From the NCBI GenBank assembly GCA_963668015.2, contig CAXXCR010000006.1:16213-80212 (forward strand): a stretch of DNA of 64,000 nt, given 5' to 3'. The translations under genes and the position numbers were made by a program. This DNA comes from Ilyobacter_A sp963668015. GTDB lineage: Bacteria; Fusobacteriota; Fusobacteriia; Fusobacteriales; Fusobacteriaceae. The notes beneath the pieces were generated by a model. It ran no database searches, was not told the DNA's origin, and saw nothing but the letters and a program-made list of their open reading frames with translations. Shown here in pieces: positions 24,577 through 33,573 of the stretch (within the stretch, counting starts at the first letter, position 1; the number at the start of each line of letters is the position of its first letter).

Positions 24577-26277
24577 ATGGGTAGAACACTTAAAGGTATA
24601 GCAGCTTCACCTGGGATTGCAATCGGGAATGTATTCCTTTACGAAGAGGTGGAACTGGTATTTAACGAGGGAAAAATAGCCGATTCCGAGGCTGAAATAA
24701 AAAAGCTTTTAGAAGCTCGTAACAAAACAAAAGCTCAACTTGAAGATCTTGCTGAAAAAACAAGGGAAAAATTAGGGGACAGCAAGGCTGAAATTTTCGA
24801 AGGTCACATAACTCTTTTAGAGGATGACGACCTTTTCGAAGAAGTAAGTGACAAAATTACAGACGAGGGGATGTCTGCTGAGAAGGCACTTAACGAGGGG
24901 ATCGAAGAATACTGTGCCATGATCAGTGCTTTAGAAGATGAATATCTGAGAGAGAGGGCAGCTGACTTAAAAGATATCGGTGGAAGATGGTTGAAAAACC
25001 TTTTAGGGGTTGAAATATTCGACTTAGGGGCTCTTCCAAAAGATACTATAGTAGTCGCAAAAGACCTTACTCCTTCTGATACCGCACAGCTAAACTTAGA
25101 CAACGTGCTGGCTTTTGTTACTGAAATCGGGGGTAAAACTGCTCATTCAGCTATAATGGCCAGGTCTCTTGAACTGCCTGCAATAGTAGGAACAAAAGAT
25201 ATTTTAGGTGTATTAAAAGACAACGAAAAAGTGATTGTAGATGCTCTTGAAGGGGACGTCATTATAGAGCCAAGCTCTGATGAGGTAGAAGCTTATACAA
25301 ATAAACTAAAAGTTTTCTTGGACGAAAAAGAGGAACTAAAAAAATTAAAAGAGATTAAACCAATTACAACAGATGGACATGAAGTTAAGCTATGGGCTAA
25401 TATTGGTAGTCCTGCTGACCTTGATGGAGTTTTGAAAAACGGTGCTGAAGGAATTGGTCTGTACAGAACAGAGTTTCTGTTCATGAACAATGACAGACAG
25501 CCAACCGAGGACGAACAATTCGAAGCTTATAAAACTGTTGTGGAACGTATGGAAGGTAAACCGGTTACCATCAGAACTATGGACATCGGAGGGGACAAAG
25601 CACTTCCATATATGAAATTACCAGAGGAATTGAATCCATTCCTAGGTTACAGAGCTCTTAGAGTTTGCCTTGACAGAAAAGATATGTTCAAAACTCAACT
25701 TAGAGCATTACTACGTGCTTCTGCATTTGGTACGCTAAAAATAATGTTTCCTATGGTAATCTCACTTGATGAAATAAGAAACTCTAAAAAACTTCTTGAA
25801 GAGTGCAAGGCTGAGTTAAAAGAAGAAGGATTAGATTTTGACGAAAATATTGCTGTGGGTATAATGGTAGAAACTCCTGCAGTAGCTGCTAGAGCTAAGT
25901 ACTTTGCAAAAGAAGTAGATTTCTTCTCAATAGGTACAAACGACCTTACCCAGTATACTTTGGCTGTTGACAGGGGTAACGAGATGATTTCCGAGCTTTA
26001 CGATACTTATAATCCTGCTGTACTTGAACTCATAAAACTGACTGTTGAAGGTGCACATGAAGCAGGAATAGCTGTTTCTATGTGTGGTGAATTTGCAGGT
26101 GATGAAGATGCTACAGATCTTCTAATCGGTATAGGACTTGATGCCCTTTCTATGAGCGCAATTTCTATCCCTAGAATAAAGAAAAATGTTATTGCTGCAA
26201 ACAGTGCTAAGTGCCAGGAATTTGCAAAAAAAGCACTTTCTCTTGACACTGCCAGCGAGATAAAAGAGTTATTATAA
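24577..26277 (+). CDS. ptsI: PTS enzyme I (phosphoenolpyruvate-protein phosphotransferase)
   Basis: 566 residues, full length. The N-terminal HPr-binding domain begins LKGIAASPGIAIGNVF. The active-site His190 is in GGKTAHSAIMARSLELPAIVG. The C-terminal PEP-binding barrel has LYRTEFLFMNN, TMDIGGDK, FFSIGTNDLTQYTLAVDR and CGEFAGD. It transfers phosphate from PEP to HPr. There is no conventional ribosome site directly before the ATG (see the hairpin at 24543-24568). It is the last gene of the operon, followed by tandem terminators. Confidence 0.97.
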   Translation: MGRTLKGIAASPGIAIGNVFLYEEVELVFNEGKIADSEAEIKKLLEARNKTKAQLEDLAEKTREKLGDSKAEIFEGHITLLEDDDLFEEVSDKITDEGMSAEKALNEGIEEYCAMISALEDEYLRERAADLKDIGGRWLKNLLGVEIFDLGALPKDTIVVAKDLTPSDTAQLNLDNVLAFVTEIGGKTAHSAIMARSLELPAIVGTKDILGVLKDNEKVIVDALEGDVIIEPSSDEVEAYTNKLKVFLDEKEELKKLKEIKPITTDGHEVKLWANIGSPADLDGVLKNGAEGIGLYRTEFLFMNNDRQPTEDEQFEAYKTVVERMEGKPVTIRTMDIGGDKALPYMKLPEELNPFLGYRALRVCLDRKDMFKTQLRALLRASAFGTLKIMFPMVISLDEIRNSKKLLEECKAELKEEGLDFDENIAVGIMVETPAVAARAKYFAKEVDFFSIGTNDLTQYTLAVDRGNEMISELYDTYNPAVLELIKLTVEGAHEAGIAVSMCGEFAGDEDATDLLIGIGLDALSMSAISIPRIKKNVIAANSAKCQEFAKKALSLDTASEIKELL

Positions 26278-26347
26278 ACTATGCATTTAATTTTTTTCAA
26301 CATATAGTCAAATTATTCTCTCAGAATTAATTGACTCCTAGACTTTT

Positions 26348-26380
26348 CCCAGCTCTCTCGAGCTGGGATTCTGCTTTTTT
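26348..26380 (+). terminator. First terminator after ptsI
   Basis: CCCAGCTC-TCTC-GAGCTGGG, with a T-rich tract 6 nt later. Confidence 0.75.
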
Positions 26381-26399
26381 GTTTGCTGTAAATATCTAA

Positions 26400-26427
26400 A
26401 GCTGACTTTTAAGGCCAGCTTTTTTTA
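26400..26427 (+). terminator. Second terminator after ptsI
   Basis: AGCTG and CAGCT close an imperfect stem followed by T7, about 30 bp after the first. Confidence 0.7.
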
Positions 26428-26443
26428 TTAAAATTAATTAACT

Positions 26444-26472
26444 TTTAAATGAATGTTAAAACATGATATAAT
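26444..26472 (+). promoter_or_regulatory. Promoter of the aminotransferase gene
   Basis: TTTAAA, 17 bp, TATAAT, about 38 bp before the ATG. Confidence 0.6.
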
Positions 26473-26509
26473 TAGTTGCAAAATTTATTGTTATTAAGGA
26501 GGAGTACTT

Positions 26510-27742
26510 ATGTCATTTTCCATGGTTGCACCCCATTCTAAAAGACCTATCGTTGAAGATAAAATTTTCGGAGCAAATCGTGCTGCCCAAGAAGCTGTTA
26601 AAAAACATGGTTTTGAAAATGTAATCAATTCTACAATAGGAGCATTTTTAGACGACAACGGAAAACTTATTTTAATGGAATCTGTTATGGGAAATCTTAG
26701 AAATTTAAGCGATGCTGAAATAGCTGCATACGCCCCTATATCAGGTACAGCAGAATTCATAGAAGCTGTTAAAAAAGCAGCTTTCAGAGATAAAACACCT
26801 GCAGGTTACATAGAAGCAGTAGCAACACCTGGTGGATCAGGTGCTATCAGAAACACTATCTGGAATTATTCCGAGCTTGGAGATACTGTTATAACTTCTG
26901 ACTGGTATTGGAGTGGTTATAAAACACTGGTAGAAGAAAATGGTAGAAATCTAGATACGTTTAAACTTTTTGACGAAAAAAAGAATTTTAATATAAATTC
27001 GTTTAAAGAAAAGGTAGAAGAGGTTCTTAAAATACAGGAAAGAATACTAATAATATTAAACACTCCTGCACATAACCCTACTGGATTTAGTCTTAGCTTT
27101 TCCGAGTGGCAAGATGTAATCAAGCTTATACGTGAATTTGCAAAAGATGAAACTAAAAAAATAACTCTTTTATGCGACGTGGCTTATATAGATTTCGCCG
27201 GAAAAGATTCACGTGATTTTATGAAGCTTTTAGGAGGACTTCCTAAAAACGTTTTAAGCATAGTTGCCTTTAGTTTATCTAAAGGATATACTCTTTACGG
27301 TATGAGATGTGGTGCTATGATCTGTATTACAGCCGACAAAGATGTTGCCGAAGAGTTTAAATATGTATGCCAATTCTCAAGTAGAGGTAGCTGGTCTAAC
27401 AGTCCTAGAGCACCTATGCAAGTCCTTGCAAATATATTTTCTGATGCAGATTTACTAAAGAAAGTCGATGCCGAAAGAGAGGAATTCAGATTACTTTTAG
27501 AAAATCGTGCAAAAGCCTTTCTTGGAGAAGCTGAAAAAATCGGACTTGAAATGTGTCCATATAAATCTGGTTTCTTCATAAGCATGCCTTGTGATAATCC
27601 TGATGAAGTAGCAGAAAAACTAAAAAAAGACAATATTTTTGTGGTACCATTGAAGTTAGGTATAAGGTTTGCACCTTGTGCAGTTTCACTTGAAAAATGT
27701 AAAATGGTTCCTGAAAAAATCTTAAAAGCTATAAATTCATAA
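26510..27742 (+). CDS. Class I aminotransferase (aspartate/aromatic type, PLP-dependent)
   Basis: 410 residues. PLP-enzyme motifs are the glycine-rich TPGGSGAIRNT, NTPAHNPTGFS, CDVAYIDFAG (PLP-binding Asp) and the Schiff-base Lys in VAFSLSKGYTLYGMRCGA. The C-terminal Arg is in LGIRFAPCAV. These features fit an aspartate or aromatic amino acid aminotransferase; the exact substrate is not deducible. AAGGAGGAG is 6 nt before the ATG. It has its own promoter and terminator within the PTS region. Confidence 0.9.
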   Translation: MSFSMVAPHSKRPIVEDKIFGANRAAQEAVKKHGFENVINSTIGAFLDDNGKLILMESVMGNLRNLSDAEIAAYAPISGTAEFIEAVKKAAFRDKTPAGYIEAVATPGGSGAIRNTIWNYSELGDTVITSDWYWSGYKTLVEENGRNLDTFKLFDEKKNFNINSFKEKVEEVLKIQERILIILNTPAHNPTGFSLSFSEWQDVIKLIREFAKDETKKITLLCDVAYIDFAGKDSRDFMKLLGGLPKNVLSIVAFSLSKGYTLYGMRCGAMICITADKDVAEEFKYVCQFSSRGSWSNSPRAPMQVLANIFSDADLLKKVDAEREEFRLLLENRAKAFLGEAEKIGLEMCPYKSGFFISMPCDNPDEVAEKLKKDNIFVVPLKLGIRFAPCAVSLEKCKMVPEKILKAINS

Positions 27743-27774
27743 AAAACAGCTGGATAATTATCCAGCTGTTTTTT
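27741..27774. terminator. Bidirectional terminator
   Basis: Perfect palindrome AAAAAACAGCTGGATAA and its complement, between the convergent aminotransferase and transposase-like genes. Confidence 0.9.
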
Positions 27775-27805
27775 CATTCTACTAAATTTTATCTACTGAC
27801 CCACT

Positions 27806-29080
27806 CTAGAGGTATTTCTCCTTTACCATTTCCATTACCTCTTTTATATATATAGAGGAACTGAAAGTTTTATTATAATAGTTAACACTTATATAACGCT
27901 TAATACACATAAGCTCATACAGGCTCAGTTGTATCCCCAAAAGCTCTTTGCAGTATCCCGTCCCAAGATATACACCGTCCCTGTATACTTTGACACTACT
28001 AACATCAAAACTATTATATACAAGTTCTACATTTTCACCTATATATTTTCCAAATTCATCATTATTATATAATAAGTTTTGAAATCTAACCCCGTAATTT
28101 TGAATTTTTCTATCACTTTTAAGCCTGCTCAGCAGCATATCCAGCATATTTTTATTAGGAATGACCCTCAACTCTTTTAAACCATTTGCCCACTTTTCCT
28201 CGGTCCTAAAATTATGAACACTTTCTATATAGTCTTTTATCTTAAAATTCAGTAGCGTATAATCTAAGTTAATTTTTTCAGTTTCAACAATATCCTTTAA
28301 ATAAATTTCATTAAGATCTATATAAAACTCCTGCATCGCTCCCTCATTGGAAGAAAAATTTATTTCGATATCAAGATCCCTTTTTATCTCTTCCAGCCTT
28401 TTTCTTTCCTGAATTCTGATATTGTTTATAACAAATTCTCTCGGCTTACCGTATATTTTAAATGAATTGAGTTCATCGTCTAAAATAGCTACTCTAAAAA
28501 GCTGCAGTACCTCATCCAAGGAAAACTGTTCAAAACTTATAAAATAACTGCAGATAGCCTTCGAATAGGTGTCGTAGACTATGTTCAAATACGGGTTTCT
28601 CATTTCATCGGAAGTTTCATCCAGTATTTTTATATCCAAAAAAGACGATGTAAACCCAAAAACTTCATTGGATTCACTGCTTTTGAATGAATAGTTTTCT
28701 GCATATTTTTTTACAAAGGGGTCCAATTTGTTGGCTATCCTGTAAACTGTGTCATAACTGACTTTTTTCCCGCCCATTTTTTTTATGAAGTTCACCACTT
28801 TTTCATACAGATCTTGAATCTTTATATCCGGGTTCTCTTTGTAGACCTTTTCCACATACTTTATGGTTTTTTTATCTACACTTCTATATGTATTCTTATC
28901 TTTTCTGATGTTTTTTTTGAGCCCATTAATACCATTTTTTTTATAATAACTAACCCAACGCTTGAGGGTGCTGTACGAGATATCTTCATCCTCACTTATT
29001 TTTTTTAAACTTTTTTCACTGTCTAAAAATGGCTTAATGATTTGGTACCTTTCTTTTTCCAGCTTCTCTTTTTTCCTCAC
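27806..29080 (-). CDS. Mu/TnsB-type transposase-like protein with degenerate catalytic core (possible domesticated transposase)
   Basis: 424 residues. An N-terminal helix-turn-helix pair (about 1-70, SYSTLKRWVSYYKKNGINGL) is followed by an integrase-like core (about 130-300) and a Mu-transposase C-terminal beta-barrel (VKVYRDGVYLGTGY). The core aligns by eye with rve transposases (LNIVYDTYSKAICSYF; IYGKPREFVINN). Where the family has DHT in the first strand there is TSS, and where it has TDNG there is INN; at least two of the three acidic catalytic residues are therefore missing. No inverted repeats or target duplication are evident, and the reading frame is intact. It lies within a PTS region, divergent from crr. 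Confidence 0.7.
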   Translation of the reverse strand: MRKKEKLEKERYQIIKPFLDSEKSLKKISEDEDISYSTLKRWVSYYKKNGINGLKKNIRKDKNTYRSVDKKTIKYVEKVYKENPDIKIQDLYEKVVNFIKKMGGKKVSYDTVYRIANKLDPFVKKYAENYSFKSSESNEVFGFTSSFLDIKILDETSDEMRNPYLNIVYDTYSKAICSYFISFEQFSLDEVLQLFRVAILDDELNSFKIYGKPREFVINNIRIQERKRLEEIKRDLDIEINFSSNEGAMQEFYIDLNEIYLKDIVETEKINLDYTLLNFKIKDYIESVHNFRTEEKWANGLKELRVIPNKNMLDMLLSRLKSDRKIQNYGVRFQNLLYNNDEFGKYIGENVELVYNSFDVSSVKVYRDGVYLGTGYCKELLGIQLSLYELMCIKRYISVNYYNKTFSSSIYIKEVMEMVKEKYL

Positions 29081-29287
29081 GCCACACCTCTTTTCTGATC
29101 AACTCAATTATAGTATACACTTAAAATTATTTTATCCTATAAACCTTTTCTTGTCAATTCTCTAGCTTTTTGATCCTTTTGCGTTTTTTTTAAAACTTCA
29201 TCTATGAAAAAACCTTGTAAAATAAAGGTAAAAATGCACACTTGATCATTTTTTACCCTTTCAAGGGTCAATTAATTACAAAAACCG

Positions 29288-29316
29288 TTGACAAAAAACA
29301 ACAAAAAAGGTATCAT
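29288..29316 (+). promoter_or_regulatory. Promoter of crr-EIICB
   Basis: TTGACA, 17 bp, TATCAT, starting a leader of about 190 nt. Confidence 0.75.
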
Positions 29317-29399
29317 ATTATTGCAAAAGAAACAGCAAAAAAAATAATCGGACATATTCTGTCTATACGTTGTTAGATCTAAACTGACCATACACAGGG

Positions 29400-29445
29400 T
29401 TCGTTTTTTTTCAAAAAAAACGAAATTAAACGAAGGGTTTTTTTT
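29400..29445 (+). promoter_or_regulatory. Leader hairpin with T8/A8 stem upstream of crr
   Basis: TTCGTTTTTTTT and AAAAAAAACGAA form a perfect 12-bp stem with one unpaired base. A second ACGAAGGG-T8 follows. The first TTCGTTT can alternatively pair with the AAACGAA at 29429-29435, placing a hairpin before the T8 tract. This suggests attenuation, but no RAT is recognised here. Confidence 0.45.
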
Positions 29446-29512
29446 GAGCTATTCGCTAAAGAATCTGATTGCAGCGGTTAAAATTAACACATAATTTTAA
29501 GGAGGGTTTTAT

Positions 29513-30028
29513 ATGGGTTTTTTTAGTAAAATTTTAAAAAAAGGTGCGGGCGAAGAAACAAACAGCAAGGTTTTAGAGATCTATGCACCTATAGCTGGAG
29601 AGATCATCGATCTTTCTGAAATTCCAGATGAAGCTTTTTCATCAAAACTTATAGGAGATGGAGTTGGATTAATACCAACAAACGACTGCGAATTTATATC
29701 CGCTCCCTGTGATGCAGAGGATATAAGCATCTTCGATACAAACCATGCAGTTTCTTTCGAAACTAAAGAAGAACTTGAGTTAATCGTCCACTTCGGTATC
29801 GACACTGTCAATCTGGACGGTAAGGGATTTGAGAGAGTCGGGATAAGCGAAGGGAGTGTAAAAAAAGGAGAAAATTTGGTTAAGTATGATTTGGACTATA
29901 TTAAAAATCAGGCCAAATCACACAGAACTCCAGTTATCATATCTTCTATGGAACTGGTTGAAAAAATAGAGCCTATGAGCGGTAAAGTTATGCCTGGTGA
30001 CCTATTAATGAAGGTTACCTTGAAATAA
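29513..30028 (+). CDS. crr: PTS glucose-specific EIIA (Crr type)
   Basis: 171 residues, a complete EIIA-Glc domain: YAPIAGEIIDLSEIPDEAFS, IPTNDCEFISAPCD, then His78 (FDTNHAVSF) and the phosphorylated His93 (LELIVHFGIDTVNLDGKGF). It transfers phosphate from HPr to EIIB and can regulate other transporters. GGAGGG precedes the ATG. The EIICB gene follows after 66 bp. Confidence 0.96.
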   Translation: MGFFSKILKKGAGEETNSKVLEIYAPIAGEIIDLSEIPDEAFSSKLIGDGVGLIPTNDCEFISAPCDAEDISIFDTNHAVSFETKEELELIVHFGIDTVNLDGKGFERVGISEGSVKKGENLVKYDLDYIKNQAKSHRTPVIISSMELVEKIEPMSGKVMPGDLLMKVTLK

Positions 30029-30094
30029 TAAATGTAAAGAACGGACGGTATAAAGTATTTTAATCAGTTTTTATTTTAAGGAGGTTTTTTATTA

Positions 30095-31564
30095 ATGAAA
30101 GCATTCACTCATCTTCAAAAAATCGGTAAAGCAATTATGACACCAGTTGCTCTACTTCCTGCCGCAGGACTTTTCCTGGCATTTGGTAACAAGTTAGGAA
30201 TCCCTTTAATGGAACAGGTTGGGGGAGTTATATTTGCTAATCTGCCTTTACTTTTCGCAGTTGGTACAGCAATAGGGCTTGCTGCTGGTGAAGGAGTTGC
30301 CGAACTTGCTGCAATAGTTGCGCTGCTTGTAATGAATATCACTATGGGGAATATGACAAACGCTGCAGAAATGCTGGCTCAAGGTAATACAGCATATGCT
30401 GAGGTTCTTGGTATTCCTACTCTTCAGACAGGTGTGTTTGGAGGAATTATCGCTGGTATAATCGGTGCTACACTTTACAACAGATACCACAGCATAGAGC
30501 TGCCTCCATTCCTAGGGTTCTTCTCCGGTAAAAGATTTGTGCCTATCGTAACAGTTGCTGCGGCTTTCGTAGTTGGGCTTGCAATGCCTGTTGTTTGGAA
30601 ACCGATACAAGCCGGATTATTCAAACTGTCTTACCTGGCAAATGGTACCAACACAAATATTTCGACATTTATATTTGGTTTAACTGAGAGAGCACTTATC
30701 CCATTTGGACTGCACCACATCTTCTACTCTCCATTCTGGTTTGAATTTGGTGAGTACATCAACCAAGCTGGTGAAGTTGTGAGAGGGGACAACAGAATTT
30801 GGTTTGAGATGTTAAAAGACGGGGTTGCTGGATTTACAAGTGATTCTTATCAAGGTGCTGGTAAATTTATGACAGGTAAGTTCCCATTCATGATGTTCGG
30901 ACTTCCAGCTGCTGCACTTGCTATGTACCACGAAGCTAAACCAGGTAAGAAAAAAGTCGCTGCAGGTATACTTTTCTCAGCTGCACTTACATCTTTTTTA
31001 ACAGGTATAACAGAGCCAATTGAATTTGTATTCTTATTTGTTGCACCGGTTCTATTCGGAATCCACTGTTTGTTCGCAGCTACTTCGTTTATGCTTATGA
31101 ATATGCTAAACGTTAGAATAGGTATGACATTCTCTGGTGGGATTATAGACTATATCGTTTTCGGTGTAATGCCAAACAGAACCCAGTGGTGGCTTGTTAT
31201 AGCTGTTGGACTTGTATTAGCGGTTATCTACTACTTCGGATTCAGATTCGCAATCAGAAAATGGGATCTTAAAACACCAGGAAGAGAAGAAGATTTAGAA
31301 GAGGAAGTTTCTACTCACCTGGGCAACCATGAGCTGGCTGTACTTACTATGGACGCACTTGGCGGTAAATCAAACTTAGTTTCTGTAGACGCTTGTATTA
31401 CAAGGCTTAGAGTTGAAGTAAAGAATTCTGGAGCCGTAAACGACGGGGAACTAAAAAAATTAGGAGCTGCAGGAGTATTAAAAGTTGGATCTAACGGAGT
31501 TCAAGCAATATTCGGGTCTAAAGCACAATTTATATCAAACGACATTAAAAAATTAATAAAGTAA
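30095..31564 (+). CDS. PTS EIICB, glucose/maltose family permease
   Basis: 489 residues. The EIIC membrane domain (about 1-390) opens FTHLQKIGKAIMTPVALLPA and has the conserved GLTERALIPFGLHHIFYSPF and FLTGITEPIEFVFLFVAP. A linker leads to EIIB (about 410-489) with the phosphocysteine in SVDACITRLRVEV. It imports and phosphorylates a glucose-type sugar in the inner membrane, using the adjacent crr product. The sugar could be glucose, maltose or GlcNAc-like; glucose or maltose is favoured. AAGGAGG is upstream. Confidence 0.92.
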   Translation: MKAFTHLQKIGKAIMTPVALLPAAGLFLAFGNKLGIPLMEQVGGVIFANLPLLFAVGTAIGLAAGEGVAELAAIVALLVMNITMGNMTNAAEMLAQGNTAYAEVLGIPTLQTGVFGGIIAGIIGATLYNRYHSIELPPFLGFFSGKRFVPIVTVAAAFVVGLAMPVVWKPIQAGLFKLSYLANGTNTNISTFIFGLTERALIPFGLHHIFYSPFWFEFGEYINQAGEVVRGDNRIWFEMLKDGVAGFTSDSYQGAGKFMTGKFPFMMFGLPAAALAMYHEAKPGKKKVAAGILFSAALTSFLTGITEPIEFVFLFVAPVLFGIHCLFAATSFMLMNMLNVRIGMTFSGGIIDYIVFGVMPNRTQWWLVIAVGLVLAVIYYFGFRFAIRKWDLKTPGREEDLEEEVSTHLGNHELAVLTMDALGGKSNLVSVDACITRLRVEVKNSGAVNDGELKKLGAAGVLKVGSNGVQAIFGSKAQFISNDIKKLIK

Positions 31565-31566
31565 TT

Positions 31567-31600
31567 AAAAAAAGCGGGTAAACTACACCCGCTTTTTTTA
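31567..31600. terminator. Bidirectional terminator
   Basis: AAAAAAAGCGGGT pairs with ACCCGCTTTTTTT, directly after the EIICB stop and before the convergent MATE gene. Confidence 0.92.
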
Positions 31601-31606
31601 ATTACT

Positions 31607-32971
31607 TTATACAGGAGAAAGCTTGAATTTTTGCTTTCTCTCCAATCTTTTCATCTCTCCGTTAACAAAATATATGGTTACTAAAAACGAGATTAAATCA
31701 GCTATAGCACCAGTCAACCACACACCGTTAATGCCAAATATATTTGGTAAAATTAAAAGTAACGGTATAAACAGAAATACCTGTCTTAACAAATTAAGCA
31801 TTATCGACTTTTGAGGGTACCCAACTGATTGAAAATAACTGGCTCCTATTATCTGAACCATTGCTAGAACAATCATCGAAAGATATATCCTTATACCATT
31901 TATGCTTGTTTCCATGAGAGCGGAATCAGATTTATTAAAAAGAGAAATAATTACTCCCGGGAAAAATTCTATAATTACAAATCCTAAACTCGCCAAAGAA
32001 ATTGCTGAGAATATAGCTATTTTAAACGCTTCTTTTACCCTATCATATCTTTTCGCACCATAATTAAAACCTATAATTGGCTGTGAACCCTGATTTATAC
32101 CGTTTACAACTATTACCATAAAAAGGTAAACGCTGTTTATAATCCCCATAGCTCCTACAGCCACGTCGCCCCCATATTTCAAAAGATTCTTATTTGCAAC
32201 TACCGCAACCAAACTTGCTGACATCTGTAAAGAAAGCGGGGAAAGACCTATCCTAGATATTTCCTTTACTATTTCTTTTTCTAATTTTAGACAATTTAAT
32301 TTTAACTTGAGTACACTTTTATTGCTTTTGGTAAAATGAAATATTACCATTATAGATGAAACTATATTTGAAATAACAGTGGCATATGCCGCTCCGCTGA
32401 CACCCAATTTAAAATAAAATATAAAAATAGGGTCTAAAACTATATTCAATAATGCTCCCGTCAACATAGTTATCATTGCTTTTTTAGAGTTACCTTCAGC
32501 TCTTATATGATTGCTCATTCCAAGTGCTATGAAATTGAAAAACACACTAAAGTTTATTATACTCATATAATCTTTCGCATATGGCAGAGTGTTTTCGCTG
32601 GCTCCAAATAAAATCAAAAGCTTATTTAAATAAAGGGTAAAAATGATCGTCATTGATATGCCTATGATCGCAAACATTAAAAAGATATTTCCCAATACAC
32701 GATTAGCTTCTTCCTTTTGGTTCTGTCCAAGATTCATTGATATAAGCGGAGCTCCACCCTGTCCTACAAACATACCAAAAGCTATGAATATTGTAAAAAT
32801 CGGAAAGGTTACACTTACACCTGCTATGGCATAAGTTCCCAAGCTTCCTATAAAAATCCTGTCAACGATATTGTAAAGTGCAAACACAAGGCTGCTTATG
32901 ATTGCCGGAACTGAAAATTCGAAAATAAGTTTTGAAATTTTCCCATTTAAAAGTTTACTGTTTTTCTCCAT
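31607..32971 (-). CDS. MATE-family multidrug efflux transporter
   Basis: 454 residues with 12 hydrophobic segments. MATE features are FSVPAIISSLVFALYNIVDRIFIG near the N-terminus, GQGGAPLISMNLGQN, and the second-half equivalent GINQGSQPIIGFNYGAKRYDRV. It exports cationic or drug-like compounds using Na+ or H+. AAGGAGAAGG precedes the ATG. Single gene, convergent with EIICB. Confidence 0.93.
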   Translation of the reverse strand: MEKNSKLLNGKISKLIFEFSVPAIISSLVFALYNIVDRIFIGSLGTYAIAGVSVTFPIFTIFIAFGMFVGQGGAPLISMNLGQNQKEEANRVLGNIFLMFAIIGISMTIIFTLYLNKLLILFGASENTLPYAKDYMSIINFSVFFNFIALGMSNHIRAEGNSKKAMITMLTGALLNIVLDPIFIFYFKLGVSGAAYATVISNIVSSIMVIFHFTKSNKSVLKLKLNCLKLEKEIVKEISRIGLSPLSLQMSASLVAVVANKNLLKYGGDVAVGAMGIINSVYLFMVIVVNGINQGSQPIIGFNYGAKRYDRVKEAFKIAIFSAISLASLGFVIIEFFPGVIISLFNKSDSALMETSINGIRIYLSMIVLAMVQIIGASYFQSVGYPQKSIMLNLLRQVFLFIPLLLILPNIFGINGVWLTGAIADLISFLVTIYFVNGEMKRLERKQKFKLSPV

Positions 32972-33100
32972 AATACCTTCTCCTTTTTTTAAGTTAACAT
33001 ATAAACTATAATAGCATAATCTAGTTGTTCCGACAACTATTTTTTATGCTTATTCTTTCAAATAAGTACATAAAGCAGGTGGATACTTATGTAATTTAAC

Positions 33101-33129
33101 TTTAAAAAAACACGAATATATGATATACT
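33101..33129 (+). promoter_or_regulatory. Promoter of the thiamine operon
   Basis: TTTAAA, 17 bp, TATACT, about 15 bp before the TPP riboswitch. Confidence 0.55.
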
Positions 33130-33144
33130 TTCTATAAAAAACAG

Positions 33145-33229
33145 ATGGGAGCTGGAATTATCGGCTGAGAGGAAGCAAGAGCTTCGACCATTAAACCTGA
33201 TCTGGGTAATGCCAGCGTAGGAATTAAGG
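33145..33229 (+). promoter_or_regulatory. TPP riboswitch (THI element)
   Basis: It carries the conserved core CTGAGAG (33164) and ACCTGATCTGGGTAATGCCA (33195), with GCGTAGGAA. The closing helix uses GGGAGCTGGAATT and its 3' partner. Binding of thiamine pyrophosphate normally turns genes off, here through the terminator that follows. Confidence 0.97.
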
Positions 33230-33230
33230 G

Positions 33231-33259
33231 CTGTCGCATTTGTTGTGGACAGTTTTTTT
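33231..33259 (+). terminator. Riboswitch-controlled terminator
   Basis: CTGTC and GACAG close a stem followed by T7, immediately after the TPP aptamer and before the first gene. Confidence 0.85.
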
Positions 33260-33279
33260 ATTTACAAGGGGGAATAAAA

Positions 33280-33573
33280 TTGGAAAAAATTAATTTAAGT
33301 TTACAGATAATTCCTATGATCGAGGATGAAGCCAAGCTGTATTCAACTATAGACTTGGTCATTAAAAGAATTAAAGAAAGCGGCTACAAGTACGAAGTCG
33401 GGCCTATGGAAACAACCATTGAAGGTGACATGGACGGTCTGCTTCAAATAGTAAAGGATGCCCAAAAAATCTGTGTAGAAGAGGGGGCAACCCGTATTGC
33501 AAGTGTCATAAAGATTGACTACAAAAAAGATGGGATAGGTATGGATGAGAAAATCAATAAGCATAGGAGATAG
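33280..33573 (+). CDS. Thiamine-binding protein, MTH1187/YkoF-like (DUF77)
   Basis: 97 residues from a TTG start with AAGGGGG 8 nt upstream. Matches the MTH1187-type ferredoxin-like fold (LSLQIIPMIEDEAKLYSTID, then YEVGPMETTIEGDMDGLLQI). Members bind thiamine or its HMP part in the cytoplasm. It is the first gene behind the TPP riboswitch and overlaps the permease gene by 29 bp, consistent with thiamine uptake. Confidence 0.9.
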   Translation: MEKINLSLQIIPMIEDEAKLYSTIDLVIKRIKESGYKYEVGPMETTIEGDMDGLLQIVKDAQKICVEEGATRIASVIKIDYKKDGIGMDEKINKHRR

